Source: an uncultured bacterium (GTDB lineage: Bacteria > Bdellovibrionota_C > UBA2361 > CALJRW01). Taken from it: 41,727 nucleotides of DNA. The position numbers and the translations under genes were made by a program. The notes under the pieces were generated by a model, which ran no database searches, was not told the DNA's origin, and worked only from the letters and a program-made list of their open reading frames with translations. Where the stretch lies: assembly GCA_937976335.1 (NCBI GenBank), contig CALJRW010000102.1:1-41727 (forward strand). Reading direction: 5' to 3'. Positions 1 through 7,327 of this stretch are shown here, piece after piece. Every line of letters starts with the position of its first letter. Positions within the stretch are counted from its first letter, which is position 1.

Positions 1-119
1 CTTGTTCTTAGTTTTAAATTAATAATCTGTGTTTATCGACAAAAATTCTGAAAAGTTTCTTAATTTTTGATTTTTTTGAGGTTATTTCTGGAATAAATGT
101 TGCTGGCACCAGTTAATGT
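1..119. repeat. Left copy of ~119-bp direct repeat
   Basis: Bases 1-119 recur almost exactly at 1823-1942 in the same orientation. The visible differences are one extra T in a T-run and one G/A change. The last ~21 bases (95-115, core CTGGCACCAG) also occur inverted at 1759-1779. The two copies bracket an ATPase gene, so the unit looks like the boundary of an inserted or duplicated segment. The repeat may begin left of the window. Bases 120-261 hold no recognisable gene. Confidence 0.9.
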
Positions 120-261
120 AAGCATTTAAAAAGTCAGATAAGTCTTAAGTATCGAGAGCTATGATTGGGTTTCTTCTATCATTATTCATAAATTTTCTTT
201 AGTAAGCTAACAATTGTCTAATAGACCTTTTTCATAAATAAGCAATAAAACATCTTAATCC

Positions 262-1413
262 CTAAGAACCCAAACTCATAAAATCCAAAGGGTTCTTAAA
301 AAAATCTTCGTAATTATCATAGCTAACTATTACTGGCACGGCGTATTTAAATCTTTTTACAAACTCCTTTAAGCCTTTTAGAGACCTTTTTCTAGCAGTT
401 TTTACTTCAACTGCATAAACGCTACTGCCTTCTTTATAGATGTAATCAACTTCGTATTTTCCATCTCGCCAATAATATAAAGAACCAGTAAGACGATTAA
501 GCTCTGCCCCAACTACAAGCTCAAATAACCTACCTTTAATTTCATTATTTTTAGATAAATTTTTCCCTAATTGAAGACTAACTAAACTTGGACATAAGGG
601 TAAAATCTTTGGGCTTGAACTTTTTACTTTTATAGCTTTTGAGCTAAACTTTTCTAAAGACTTAAGAAGAAACGCACCTTGAAATAAGCTTATATACCTC
701 TTCACTAAATCGGTATTACCTTTATCTTGTAGCTGGCCAAGCAGTTTAGTGTAACTGATTTCTTGAGCTGGATAAGAACAAAGTAATTCAAAGGCTTGTC
801 TAAAAAGAGATGGTCTCTCAACTATTGCAGAATCTAGAATATCTTTGCCAATAACAGCTTCAACAATAGATTCTTTAATATAAAGATACCATCTCTCATA
901 GTCGGCTACATATTTCATAGCTCCCGGATAACCACCATAGTCTAAATAGGAATCTAAATCACAAGCAAAAGCATTTTTAGTTTCAAGAAAATTCCAATGA
1001 AACACTTTTATCAACTCAAAGCGACCAGCTAAACTTTCAGTCAAGCCTTTTTGTAATTGCAAAGAGCTAGAGCCCAACAAAACTAAGTTCATTTTAGGAT
1101 TTTGATTATCATTGTCCCACAATGACTTTACAAGCTCTGACCAATTTTCAATTTTTTGTATTTCATCTATAAAAAGTATTGTCCCTTCTCCTAGATTTTT
1201 AGCTGCAAGCCACTGTTCCTTTATCCAAAGGCTTGGGGTAGCAATAGTTTTATCAGCAGACGCATAAAAAGTAGGCCGTTTTGACCGCTGTATTAATTGT
1301 TTTACACCCGTCGTTTTTCCAACTTGACGAGGGCCTAAGACTACTTGAATTAATGTATTCTTTTCATTTAACCTGTTTTCTAGTTTTTTTACGAAACCTA
1401 GTTCAAACTTCAT
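262..1413 (-). CDS. AAA_14/DUF4143-type ATPase with nuclease-like C-terminus
   Basis: This is a 383-residue P-loop ATPase of the bacterial AAA_14 plus DUF4143 family. Visible parts are the Walker A loop GPRQVGKTT (residues 27-35), a Walker B-type stretch FIDEIQKI near residue 85, a sensor-like GSSS, and a C-terminal EVDYI...AVEVKTA pattern typical of PD-(D/E)xK folds. The start is ATG with GGAAGG a few bases upstream. The family is widespread in accessory regions, but its cellular role is unknown; the C-terminal motif suggests a nuclease-like domain, not shown to be active. The gene lies alone between two copies of a 119-bp direct repeat. A second, divergent member is at 9055-10290 on the other strand. 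Confidence 0.85.
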   Translation of the reverse strand: MKFELGFVKKLENRLNEKNTLIQVVLGPRQVGKTTGVKQLIQRSKRPTFYASADKTIATPSLWIKEQWLAAKNLGEGTILFIDEIQKIENWSELVKSLWDNDNQNPKMNLVLLGSSSLQLQKGLTESLAGRFELIKVFHWNFLETKNAFACDLDSYLDYGGYPGAMKYVADYERWYLYIKESIVEAVIGKDILDSAIVERPSLFRQAFELLCSYPAQEISYTKLLGQLQDKGNTDLVKRYISLFQGAFLLKSLEKFSSKAIKVKSSSPKILPLCPSLVSLQLGKNLSKNNEIKGRLFELVVGAELNRLTGSLYYWRDGKYEVDYIYKEGSSVYAVEVKTARKRSLKGLKEFVKRFKYAVPVIVSYDNYEDFFKNPLDFMSLGS

Positions 1414-1580
1414 TTAAACCTTCCACAAATAAATTTCTAAAAATCTGAGTTTTACTCAAGAAGATAATTGAAAAAAGAGAATTAACTCGCGCAAACTAAT
1501 AAAAACTCCCTAAAGTCAAAATCAGATTATTAACCTTGATCTATGTGAATAATCTAGGCTAGATAAAGCATATCATATTT

Positions 1581-1620
1581 TACTAGTAGGTTCTAGTAAA
1601 AATACTAGAACCTACTAGTA
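1581..1620 (+). terminator. Perfect 18-bp inverted repeat with 4-nt loop
   Basis: Arms TACTAGTAGGTTCTAGTA (1581-1598) and its exact complement (1603-1620) are separated by AAAA. On the plus strand the hairpin is followed by TTTTTG, as in an intrinsic terminator, but no plus-strand gene lies upstream. It could instead be a protein-binding palindrome or a relic of the mobile segment around it. Confidence 0.5.
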
Positions 1621-1758
1621 TTTTTGTAACTATTTGAAAACGCTAGTTAAATCTCCTACTTTTAAAGAGGATAATATAAAAAAAGATCAGCCATCAGCTT
1701 ATTCAAGGTCGAAACTTTTAAGTACTTAAAAACAAAAAAGGGGGGGAGACAGAGGGTC

Positions 1759-1779
1759 TAACTGGTGCCAGTAACATTT
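1759..1779 (-). repeat. Inverted copy of direct-repeat end
   Basis: The 21 bases here, read on the minus strand, match 95-115 and 1918-1938 at 20 of 21 positions (core CTGGCACCAG). The segment therefore carries one inverted and two direct copies of the same end motif, as a mobile-element boundary might. Confidence 0.7.
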
Positions 1780-1822
1780 TTATCTATTTTGTTTTATTAT
1801 TTAGCTTGAGTAACCTTCTTCC

Positions 1823-1942
1823 CTTGTTCTTAGTTTTAAATTAATAATCTGTGTTTATCGACAAAAATTCTGAAAAGTTTCTTAATTTTTTGATTTTTTT
1901 GAGATTATTTCTGGAATAAATGTTGCTGGCACCAGTTAATGT
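1823..1942. repeat. Right copy of ~119-bp direct repeat
   Basis: Near-identical to 1-119 with a single-base length difference. Recombination between the copies would delete about 1.8 kb containing the ATPase gene and the 18-bp inverted repeat. Confidence 0.9.
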
Positions 1943-1945
1943 GCT

Positions 1946-2152
1946 TTAAAGCTTAACTTTATCTCTAGAAACATGAATTCTACTATCTTGCCTTTTTACT
2001 TTTTCTTCAGTCTCACCTTCATTAACCCAAAGCTTTCCAGATCCAGAGTTAACAACTTCACCAGCATTTTCTAAGACATTTCTAGAAGAATTTTGAAGCG
2101 TATTACAAGAAGAAAGAAATAGTAAGAAGATGATAAAAGTTATGTATTTCAT
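1946..2152 (-). CDS. Small entericidin-like lipoprotein
   Basis: This 68-residue protein has a short hydrophobic leader and a lipobox, LSSC, with the lipidated cysteine near residue 16. After it comes CNTLQNSSRNVLENAGEVV, which resembles the CNT...G.D...G.A pattern of entericidins, small lipoproteins of the cell envelope. The start ATG is preceded by AAGGAAA at good spacing. The C-terminal half is charged and longer than in typical entericidins, so the family assignment is tentative. It lies immediately beside the right copy of the 119-bp direct repeat. Confidence 0.65.
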   Translation of the reverse strand: MKYITFIIFLLFLSSCNTLQNSSRNVLENAGEVVNSGSGKLWVNEGETEEKVKRQDSRIHVSRDKVKL

Positions 2153-2311
2153 TGATTTTCCTTAAAAAGTTTTTTTATATGGATACTATTACAGTATTTT
2201 AAAAAAAACCACAAAGATCACTTGCTGTTAATAAATAATTCTGTCTTTACAGAATAGTAGCAAGTTAGTCCTAAAGCTAACCCTAACCGCTAAGTTAAGG
2301 AATAAAGATAG

Positions 2312-2335
2312 TAATCCAGTAATCTTACTGGATTA
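2312..2335. repeat. Perfect 11-bp inverted repeat
   Basis: Arms TAATCCAGTAA and TTACTGGATTA are separated by TC. It is not followed by a clear T-run on either strand, so a terminator role is doubtful. It may be a protein-binding site in the repeat region next to the recombinase. Confidence 0.55.
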
Positions 2336-2370
2336 TTAATTCTTTGTCATAAACTTAATAACATTGAATC

Positions 2371-2409
2371 TTTACCTTAGTCTTAGTCTTGATCCTGATC
2401 CTGATCTTC
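2371..2409. repeat. Inverted partner of the tandem repeat
   Basis: The series of CTTAGT, GATCCT and GATCTT words is close to the reverse complement of the GATCAAGATCAGGATCAAGAC part of the tandem units at 2429-2597. Together they could form a long imperfect hairpin. Confidence 0.6.
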
Positions 2410-2428
2410 TATTTTTAACAATTTCGAT

Positions 2429-2597
2429 AAGTTTTTTTGATCAAGATCAAGACAAGGACTAAGGTTAAGGTTAGGACTAAGGATAGGGGAAGGTTATCCA
2501 ATTGGTAAGTTTTTTGATCAAGATCAAGATCAGGATCAAGACAAGGACAAAGGTTAAAGGTTAGGACTAAGGACTAGGGGAAGGTTATCCGATTGGT
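2429..2597. repeat. Two tandem 78/91-bp units
   Basis: Unit 1 (2429-2506) and unit 2 (2507-2597) share a T-run, GATCAAGATCAAG, GGTTAGGACTAAGGA, AGGGGAAGGTTATCC and ATTGGT. Unit 2 is longer because of extra GATCAAG-type iterations. The units are built from shorter iterated words. They abut the 3' end of the tyrosine recombinase gene and may be recombinase arm sites, a long termination structure or simply slippage-prone DNA. Confidence 0.8.
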
Positions 2598-2610
2598 GGG
2601 TGCGATCAAG

Positions 2611-3588
2611 TTAAGATTTTCGACTTTTCTCCAAAGCCTTAGCAACCTCTTGATCCTTTCTTTCAGTGTATCGCATAGTAATCCGAACATCGCTATGCCC
2701 AAGAGCTTGTGCAACAAGTCTTATGTCATTTGAAGAATCGAGCAAATCAATTGCGTAGCTATGTCTTAGTAAATGAGGATGTAAGCTAGTATCAGTAGAA
2801 AGCTCATTTATAGCACGCCACAAGCTTTTAGCGCCCATAAAGAATGAATCTTGTTTGCCAGGTACGGCTTTATAAATACTGATAAATACTGGTAGTGCTT
2901 TATTCTCTTTTGCAGATAATTTTCCATAAATAGTCATCAGTTTCTTTTTTCTTTCTTCAAGATAGGTTTCAAGTGTTGGTCGCATTTTTGACGTAATATA
3001 AACATTTCTATAACGCCTTCCTTTAGTTCTGACATTTTTAATCCATTCTAAATCTTCATCGATTTGTCCCATTTTAAGAATTCGTACTTCTTCAGCTCTA
3101 AGGCCAGTATCAATAATAAAATCAAAGATAGTTTTATTTCTTAAGCTTTTAAAATTTTGTTTTTTATTGGCAATGTTTTTTGCATTACTTTTGACTGTTT
3201 TAACTTCTTTTTTAGTTAGTGCTTTAGGTCTTCCTGGTATTACTTTTGGGTTTTTAACTTCTTTTGCAGGGTTTATAAAATTAGGTACTTTATCAGATAG
3301 AGTTCTCCCCATGTGTTTTAATGTTGCAAGACGTCTCGCAACGGTTGCTGGAGATTCTCCTTTATTTAAGCAATCGTCGACAAATCTTTGCACAGATGAA
3401 AAATCCCAGTCGTTTAACTTAAGTTTACTCACTTTTGACAAGCCTCTTAAGTTTGCTAAAAATTCAAGAAAGTGATTTAGATCTAATCTTTTAGCTCTAG
3501 AAGTATGAGAATTGCTACTTGCGTAGTAAGCTAAATATGAATCAACAGTTGTAGTAAGAGAGCTGTTGGAGGTTGTTTTTTTCGTCAT
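2611..3588 (-). CDS. Tyrosine recombinase/integrase (XerC/D-like)
   Basis: This 325-residue recombinase cuts and rejoins DNA through a tyrosine. It has an N-terminal SAM-like, core-binding region (about 13-100) and a C-terminal catalytic domain. All active-site residues are visible: Arg in TGLRAEEV, Lys in RTKGRR, HLLRH, His in ALGHSD and the nucleophile in MRYTE. The length suits XerC/XerD-like or small integrases; no extra IntI-type insertion was noticed. A perfect 10-bp inverted repeat with an 8-bp spacer lies just upstream (3604-3631), and tandem repeats lie just downstream. This setting favours a mobile or site-specific system over the housekeeping Xer pair, but XerC/D cannot be excluded. 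Confidence 0.88.
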   Translation of the reverse strand: MTKKTTSNSSLTTTVDSYLAYYASSNSHTSRAKRLDLNHFLEFLANLRGLSKVSKLKLNDWDFSSVQRFVDDCLNKGESPATVARRLATLKHMGRTLSDKVPNFINPAKEVKNPKVIPGRPKALTKKEVKTVKSNAKNIANKKQNFKSLRNKTIFDFIIDTGLRAEEVRILKMGQIDEDLEWIKNVRTKGRRYRNVYITSKMRPTLETYLEERKKKLMTIYGKLSAKENKALPVFISIYKAVPGKQDSFFMGAKSLWRAINELSTDTSLHPHLLRHSYAIDLLDSSNDIRLVAQALGHSDVRITMRYTERKDQEVAKALEKSRKS

Positions 3589-3603
3589 AACAAAAAACCT
3601 AAA

Positions 3604-3631
3604 AACCTGAGCTATAAACTGAGCTCAGGTT
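3604..3631. other. Candidate recombinase core site (10-8-10 inverted repeat)
   Basis: Arms AACCTGAGCT (3604-3613) and AGCTCAGGTT (3622-3631) are exact complements around an 8-base spacer, ATAAACTG. Arms of 10-13 bp with a 6-8 bp spacer are the usual geometry of tyrosine-recombinase crossover sites. The site lies 15 bases upstream of the recombinase ATG. An autoregulatory operator or RNA leader hairpin is the alternative. Confidence 0.45.
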
Positions 3632-3707
3632 GTAAACCTGACTTTAATTATGATCTAATTCTTCTAATTTGGTCAATATAGAAAATGACTGATAAGTTCA
3701 AGGAAGG

Positions 3708-4514
3708 TTACCTATTTTCAGCCCAACTAGACCAGACGAAAAAGCAGGCAAGAAATATTGCTAAAAAGTATCCAAAATATTTTGTTTTGCTTCTAATTTT
3801 ATGCCATTTCCTATTTGCTGCTTTAAGAATTCGAGCTTCTTCTACAAAAAAAGTTTCACATGCTCCTGCACCTTTGTCTTTTCGAGTTAAGCTCGTTCCT
3901 CTAGTGAAGCCAGAGTCGGTATATTTAACTAGCATGCCTTTTAAATAAATTTGATCGCCTACTTGAGTTTTTCTAATTACTTCTCTGACATTTTCATCAT
4001 CTGATAATAAATGATTATTTGAAAACTGCTCTTCATTAAAATTTCTAGCTACTTTTCTATCTTTAAAATTAACATAGCAAGTAAAAGATCTATTTTTTAC
4101 GCTAATAGCTTTATAAGTATTATTTTTTAAATTTGCGTCCCAGGCGACGCAAAGGTCTTTGATGTCAACTGATTTTTCATCATGAAAATTGTCCCATAAA
4201 GATTTAATATTATTGTGAGATAAAACTAAACCGTAAAGTTCGTATTCTGCTTGAGGTTCTACGTAATATGTTTTGTCGAAGTATTCAAAAGAAAAAGGTT
4301 TTGCATTAGTTTTTTCTTGAATAGGATCTTGAAAAAGTTCTTGCTTAAGAAGCTCTTCACTCGGCATAGCTTTACTCTTAAAACCTGCAAAAAGAAAAAG
4401 GAGTATGCATAGCATTAAGTAAGTTAAGCCATTTCTAAAAATTCTTTGATTTCTTTTGGCAATAACTCGCTTATTTTTACGAGATTTGTAGGTTTTGCCA
4501 GTTATATTTGCCAT
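3708..4514 (-). CDS. Conserved membrane protein of unknown function
   Basis: This is a 268-residue protein. A very basic N-terminus (KSRKNKR, KRNQR) is followed by a membrane segment at about 29-45, a soluble domain, and a second membrane segment near the C-terminus (YFGYFLAIFLACFFVW). The soluble part contains YELYGLVLSHN, FTCYVNF, a GDQIYLKGMLV stretch and SLTRKDKGAGACETFFVEE. I remember similar word patterns in uncharacterised proteobacterial membrane proteins, but no function. GDQIYLKG resembles an OB-fold strand pattern, which is inference only. It is third in a run of minus-strand genes after the GroES-like gene, upstream of the recombinase. No strong ribosome-binding site is seen. Confidence 0.7.
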   Translation of the reverse strand: MANITGKTYKSRKNKRVIAKRNQRIFRNGLTYLMLCILLFLFAGFKSKAMPSEELLKQELFQDPIQEKTNAKPFSFEYFDKTYYVEPQAEYELYGLVLSHNNIKSLWDNFHDEKSVDIKDLCVAWDANLKNNTYKAISVKNRSFTCYVNFKDRKVARNFNEEQFSNNHLLSDDENVREVIRKTQVGDQIYLKGMLVKYTDSGFTRGTSLTRKDKGAGACETFFVEEARILKAANRKWHKIRSKTKYFGYFLAIFLACFFVWSSWAENR

Positions 4515-4557
4515 TTAGGCTATATCGGCAAGTTCCAAAAATAAGTTTAAAGCAATT

Positions 4558-4968
4558 TTAGTTTTGTCGGTTAGTAGTTTCTTCAGTTATTTTAGCATGA
4601 GTGTGGAGTGTAGAGGAGGCTACGCCAGTCAATATTCCGACACCTAAACCAACAGATCCAGCAAGAGTATTTCCAGATTCGAGAAGAGAGAAAGAGATTG
4701 TAGACATAGCGATAGTTGTTATGCCAAGCGCAAATGAATTTTTACGTAGTTGTTGAGGGGAAGAGTCAAATGCATTAAAAGCATCTAGTATAAAATTATT
4801 TATGCGATCTTTTAAGCTAGGTTCTAATATTGCAGGATTTTCAGGGCCAATATCAGTAGACGCAGTTGATGTAATACTAGATCTAGGTGTTAAGCCTTCG
4901 GTACTAATAGCTTCAGTATTAATCTCAGCTATTCCTTTTTGTTGAGTATGATTGGTGTTTAACTCCAT
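4558..4968 (-). CDS. Hypothetical protein with two membrane segments
   Basis: This 136-residue protein is not recognised. The first ~65 residues are polar and rich in Ser and Thr. They are followed by two hydrophobic stretches (FALGITTIAMSTISFSLL and AGSVGLGVGILTGVASS) that look like a membrane hairpin, and a short polar tail. It starts 12 bases after the stop of the GroES-like gene and ends 43 bases before the next gene, so co-transcription is likely. The reading frame is supported by this spacing and by the coherent membrane topology. Confidence 0.6.
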   Translation of the reverse strand: MELNTNHTQQKGIAEINTEAISTEGLTPRSSITSTASTDIGPENPAILEPSLKDRINNFILDAFNAFDSSPQQLRKNSFALGITTIAMSTISFSLLESGNTLAGSVGLGVGILTGVASSTLHTHAKITEETTNRQN

Positions 4969-4980
4969 AGCTTAATTATC

Positions 4981-5418
4981 TCACGTTAAATTAATTTCTT
5001 CAACAACTGCCAATACATCTTTAGTTTCAACAATTCTCAAACTTGAGTCCCAAGGGACTTGAGTGCCAACTTTTTTGTTAATTAAAACTTTAGCACCAAG
5101 CGGAATTCCGCTAATGTTAGTTTCTTCATGGCTGTCATCATCCATTGCACTTGCAACTTCTATAACGTCAGCAACTATTGATTCACTCATAGAGTCTTTG
5201 GCATTTTCTGGGATAAAAAGTCCAGCCCCAGTTCTAAAGGATTCATTTGGAATTTTAACCAAAACTCTCATCCCCAATGGATTTACATGTGTGTGAATCT
5301 TAGGTGTTTCGTTCATTGAATCCTCGACTCTAGAATTAAGCTCTTCTTGAGCTTCTGCTTCTAGTGTAACGGTATCTTTTAAGTGATAATCTAATCTTTT
5401 GTTTTTATTGTTGCTCAT
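4981..5418 (-). CDS. Divergent GroES-like co-chaperonin
   Basis: This 145-residue protein carries a GroES/Cpn10 domain from about residue 45 to the end, after a polar 40-residue extension not found in ordinary GroES (~95 residues). Matching elements are NPLGMRVLVKI, the mobile-loop region TGAGLFIPENAK, the GAKVLINKKVGTQV turn, and IVETKDVLAVVEE at the end. The GroEL-contact tripeptide would be LFI rather than the usual IVL or IIL. No groEL lies beside it. It heads a minus-strand run with two membrane-protein genes. It is probably an accessory co-chaperonin that either modifies GroEL or has a specialised partner; the housekeeping groES is presumably elsewhere. Confidence 0.75.
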   Translation of the reverse strand: MSNNKNKRLDYHLKDTVTLEAEAQEELNSRVEDSMNETPKIHTHVNPLGMRVLVKIPNESFRTGAGLFIPENAKDSMSESIVADVIEVASAMDDDSHEETNISGIPLGAKVLINKKVGTQVPWDSSLRIVETKDVLAVVEEINLT

Positions 5419-5537
5419 AGTAAATTCATTATACCAATAAGATTAAATTTAAGCTAAAATATTACTGTATTGTTATTTTTAGTTTTTAATGAAAAATTCT
5501 ATAGAATAATCAATAAGTTAATCTCATTAAGAGGAAT

Positions 5538-6821
5538 ATGGGCGAAAAAGCAAAAATTATACTATCTGAACATGAATACGAGGCGGACGTCGTTGTTGGG
5601 ACCGAAGGGGAAAAAGGTATTGATGTCATACATTTACGAAGAGATACCAGAAATGTTGTCTTAGATCCTGGGTTTGTAAATACTGCAAGCTGTTCTAGTG
5701 CAATTACATTCATTGATGGTGAAAAAGGGATTTTAAGGTATAGAGGATATCCCATCGAGCAGTTAGCTGAAAAATCTTCTTTTCTTGAAGTATGTTGGTT
5801 GTTAATGAAGGGAGAATTGCCCAACACTGCTGAACTAGAAGAGTTCACTGAAGAAATCACAACTCACACGATGCTTCATGAATCAGTTAGGGAGTTTTAT
5901 GCTGGCTTTCCAAGAGACGCACATCCTATGGCAATTCTGGCTTCTGTAGTTTGTTCTTTGTCTGCTTTTTATCAGGGTGATGTGGGTAATCCTGAAGATA
6001 TTACTTATAGAAATAGTCTTCGTTTATTGGCAAAACTTCCAACAATAGCTGCCTGGGCGTACAAAAAGTCTATAGGTCAGCCATTTATGTATCCTAGAAA
6101 CGATCTAGGTTACAGTGAGAACTTCTTATATATGATGTTTGGAGTTCCAGCTGAAGATTTTGAAATTGTGCCTGAAATGGTTGATGTGCTGAATAGCCTT
6201 TTAATTATTCATGCAGATCATGAGCAAAACTGTTCTACTTCAACAGTGAGGCTTGTTAGAAGTTCAATGGCAAATCTTTTTGCAAGTATTACTTCAGGCA
6301 TTTGTGCTCTCTGGGGTCATAGACATGGTGGTGCTAACCAGAGAGTTGTGGAAATGCTACAAAATATTCAAAAAGACGGTGGAAATGCTAAAAAATATAT
6401 CGAAATGGCAAAAGATAAAAAGAGTGGTTTTCGCTTAATGGGTTTTGGTCATAGGGTTTACAAAAATTTCGATCCAAGAGCCAAGATAATTAAAGAAAAA
6501 TGTCATGATTTTTTAAAAGCAATAGATTGTAAGGATCCATTACTTGATGTTGCAATTGAGCTAGAAGAAGCAGCCCTTAATGATGATTATTTTAAGGAAA
6601 GAAATTTGTATCCAAATGTAGATTTTTATTCTGGAATTATATATCGAGCAATGGGAATTCCAGTTCCGGCATTTACTGTTATGTTTGCTCTAGGAAGACT
6701 CCCTGGTTGGATTGCACACGCTATTGAGCTTAATGCAGATCCTAAAAATAAAATTGGAAGGCCTCGGCAGATTTATACAGGATCCACGGAGAGGGATTTT
6801 GTTGATATAGAGAATAGGTGA
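5538..6821 (+). CDS. gltA: Citrate synthase
   Basis: Condenses acetyl-CoA and oxaloacetate to citrate, the first step of the TCA cycle, in the cytoplasm. At 427 residues it has the length of the hexameric Gram-negative type. The catalytic triad falls at H263 (LWGHRHGGANQ), H305 (GFGHRVYKN) and D362 (PNVDFYSG), almost the E. coli numbering. The substrate region HADHEQNCSTSTVR is intact. An oddity is GHRHGGAN, where most relatives have GPxHGGAN. The start ATG has AAGAGGA just upstream, and the gene stands alone with its own promoter region. The extended N-terminal domain suggests the NADH-sensitive type, but I cannot confirm regulation. Confidence 0.97.
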   Translation: MGEKAKIILSEHEYEADVVVGTEGEKGIDVIHLRRDTRNVVLDPGFVNTASCSSAITFIDGEKGILRYRGYPIEQLAEKSSFLEVCWLLMKGELPNTAELEEFTEEITTHTMLHESVREFYAGFPRDAHPMAILASVVCSLSAFYQGDVGNPEDITYRNSLRLLAKLPTIAAWAYKKSIGQPFMYPRNDLGYSENFLYMMFGVPAEDFEIVPEMVDVLNSLLIIHADHEQNCSTSTVRLVRSSMANLFASITSGICALWGHRHGGANQRVVEMLQNIQKDGGNAKKYIEMAKDKKSGFRLMGFGHRVYKNFDPRAKIIKEKCHDFLKAIDCKDPLLDVAIELEEAALNDDYFKERNLYPNVDFYSGIIYRAMGIPVPAFTVMFALGRLPGWIAHAIELNADPKNKIGRPRQIYTGSTERDFVDIENR

Positions 6822-7327
6822 GTTTAATCTTTAGAGAGAGTTTCAATCTGCAGTGTGATTAAAATATTATCTGGATGCCTGAAACAAAAGTTGGGGAATT
6901 GAAATACTATTAGCTTCTCATATACTGGTAATATGTCTTTAAAAGTCTGATTTGCTTATATATTTTTTTTTAGTATACTACACTATAATATATATCTTTT
7001 CCTGCATGGTTCGAAATTATACTTCGAAAGTGTCACATATTAGAAAGTTTTTAAGCCTTTTATTTAAGCGTTTTGAATTCCTTCTTCCCTGAGATACTTG
7101 CAAGTAAATGGATTAAGTAAGGCTCGGATAAAATATTCTAAAAGGCTTTTAAATAAAATTAAAAAGCTAAGAGTATAGTCCTAATCTTGCAAGTTGAAAA
7201 AAAATATAAATATACCGAAATATCTATAGAGTTAATTTTTGTGTAGTTACGTCGTAGAAAAATTTTTAAATTTTTTGTGCGTTTCCATTAAAATTTAACT
7301 TTTAAGATATTTAATTAGGAAATAAAC
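6822..7327 (+). promoter_or_regulatory. Gene-free region with probable long leader of the DEAD-box helicase gene
   Basis: No gene is visible in ~500 bases. A TATAAT at 6984-6989 could start a leader of about 330 nt. Within it, AAGCCTTTTA (7053-7062) is complementary to TAAAAGGCTT (7139-7148), and ACTTGCAAG (7096-7104) to CTTGCAAGT (7186-7194). The two pairings interleave, so they would form a pseudoknot or compete. Long structured leaders are known for cold-shock RNA helicase genes such as E. coli deaD. No good -35 hexamer is seen. Confidence 0.4.

Larger units (their letters stand above)
1414..1945. other. Gene-free stretch with hairpin and repeats
   Basis: I see no convincing gene in these ~530 bases. 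They contain a perfect 18-bp inverted repeat (1581-1620), a poly-G tract (about 1741-1746), an inverted copy of the direct-repeat end (1759-1779) and the right copy of the 119-bp direct repeat (1823-1942). Confidence 0.7.
2153..2610. other. Gene-free, repeat-rich stretch beside the recombinase
   Basis: No gene is visible. The stretch contains an 11-bp inverted repeat (2312-2335), an oligo-repeat of GATCCT/GTCTTA type (2375-2409) and two tandem units rich in GATCAAG and AAGGTTAGGACTAAGG (2429-2597). The last unit ends 13 bases before the recombinase stop codon. Confidence 0.75.

Noticed and set aside
2611-3588. Integron integrase IntI
   Set aside because: I see no IntI-specific insertion near the catalytic domain and no attI or cassette structure; a general tyrosine recombinase is the safer call.
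3685-3948. Plus-strand open frame opposite the membrane-protein gene
   Set aside because: It overlaps the minus-strand gene almost entirely, shows no family features and has no ribosome-binding site.
5510-5860. Minus-strand frame across the gltA start
   Set aside because: It is antisense to conserved citrate synthase codons and has a low-complexity Ser-rich translation.
7009-7030. GGTTCGAAATT resembling a tRNA T-loop
   Set aside because: No acceptor stem, anticodon arm or D-loop can be built around it.
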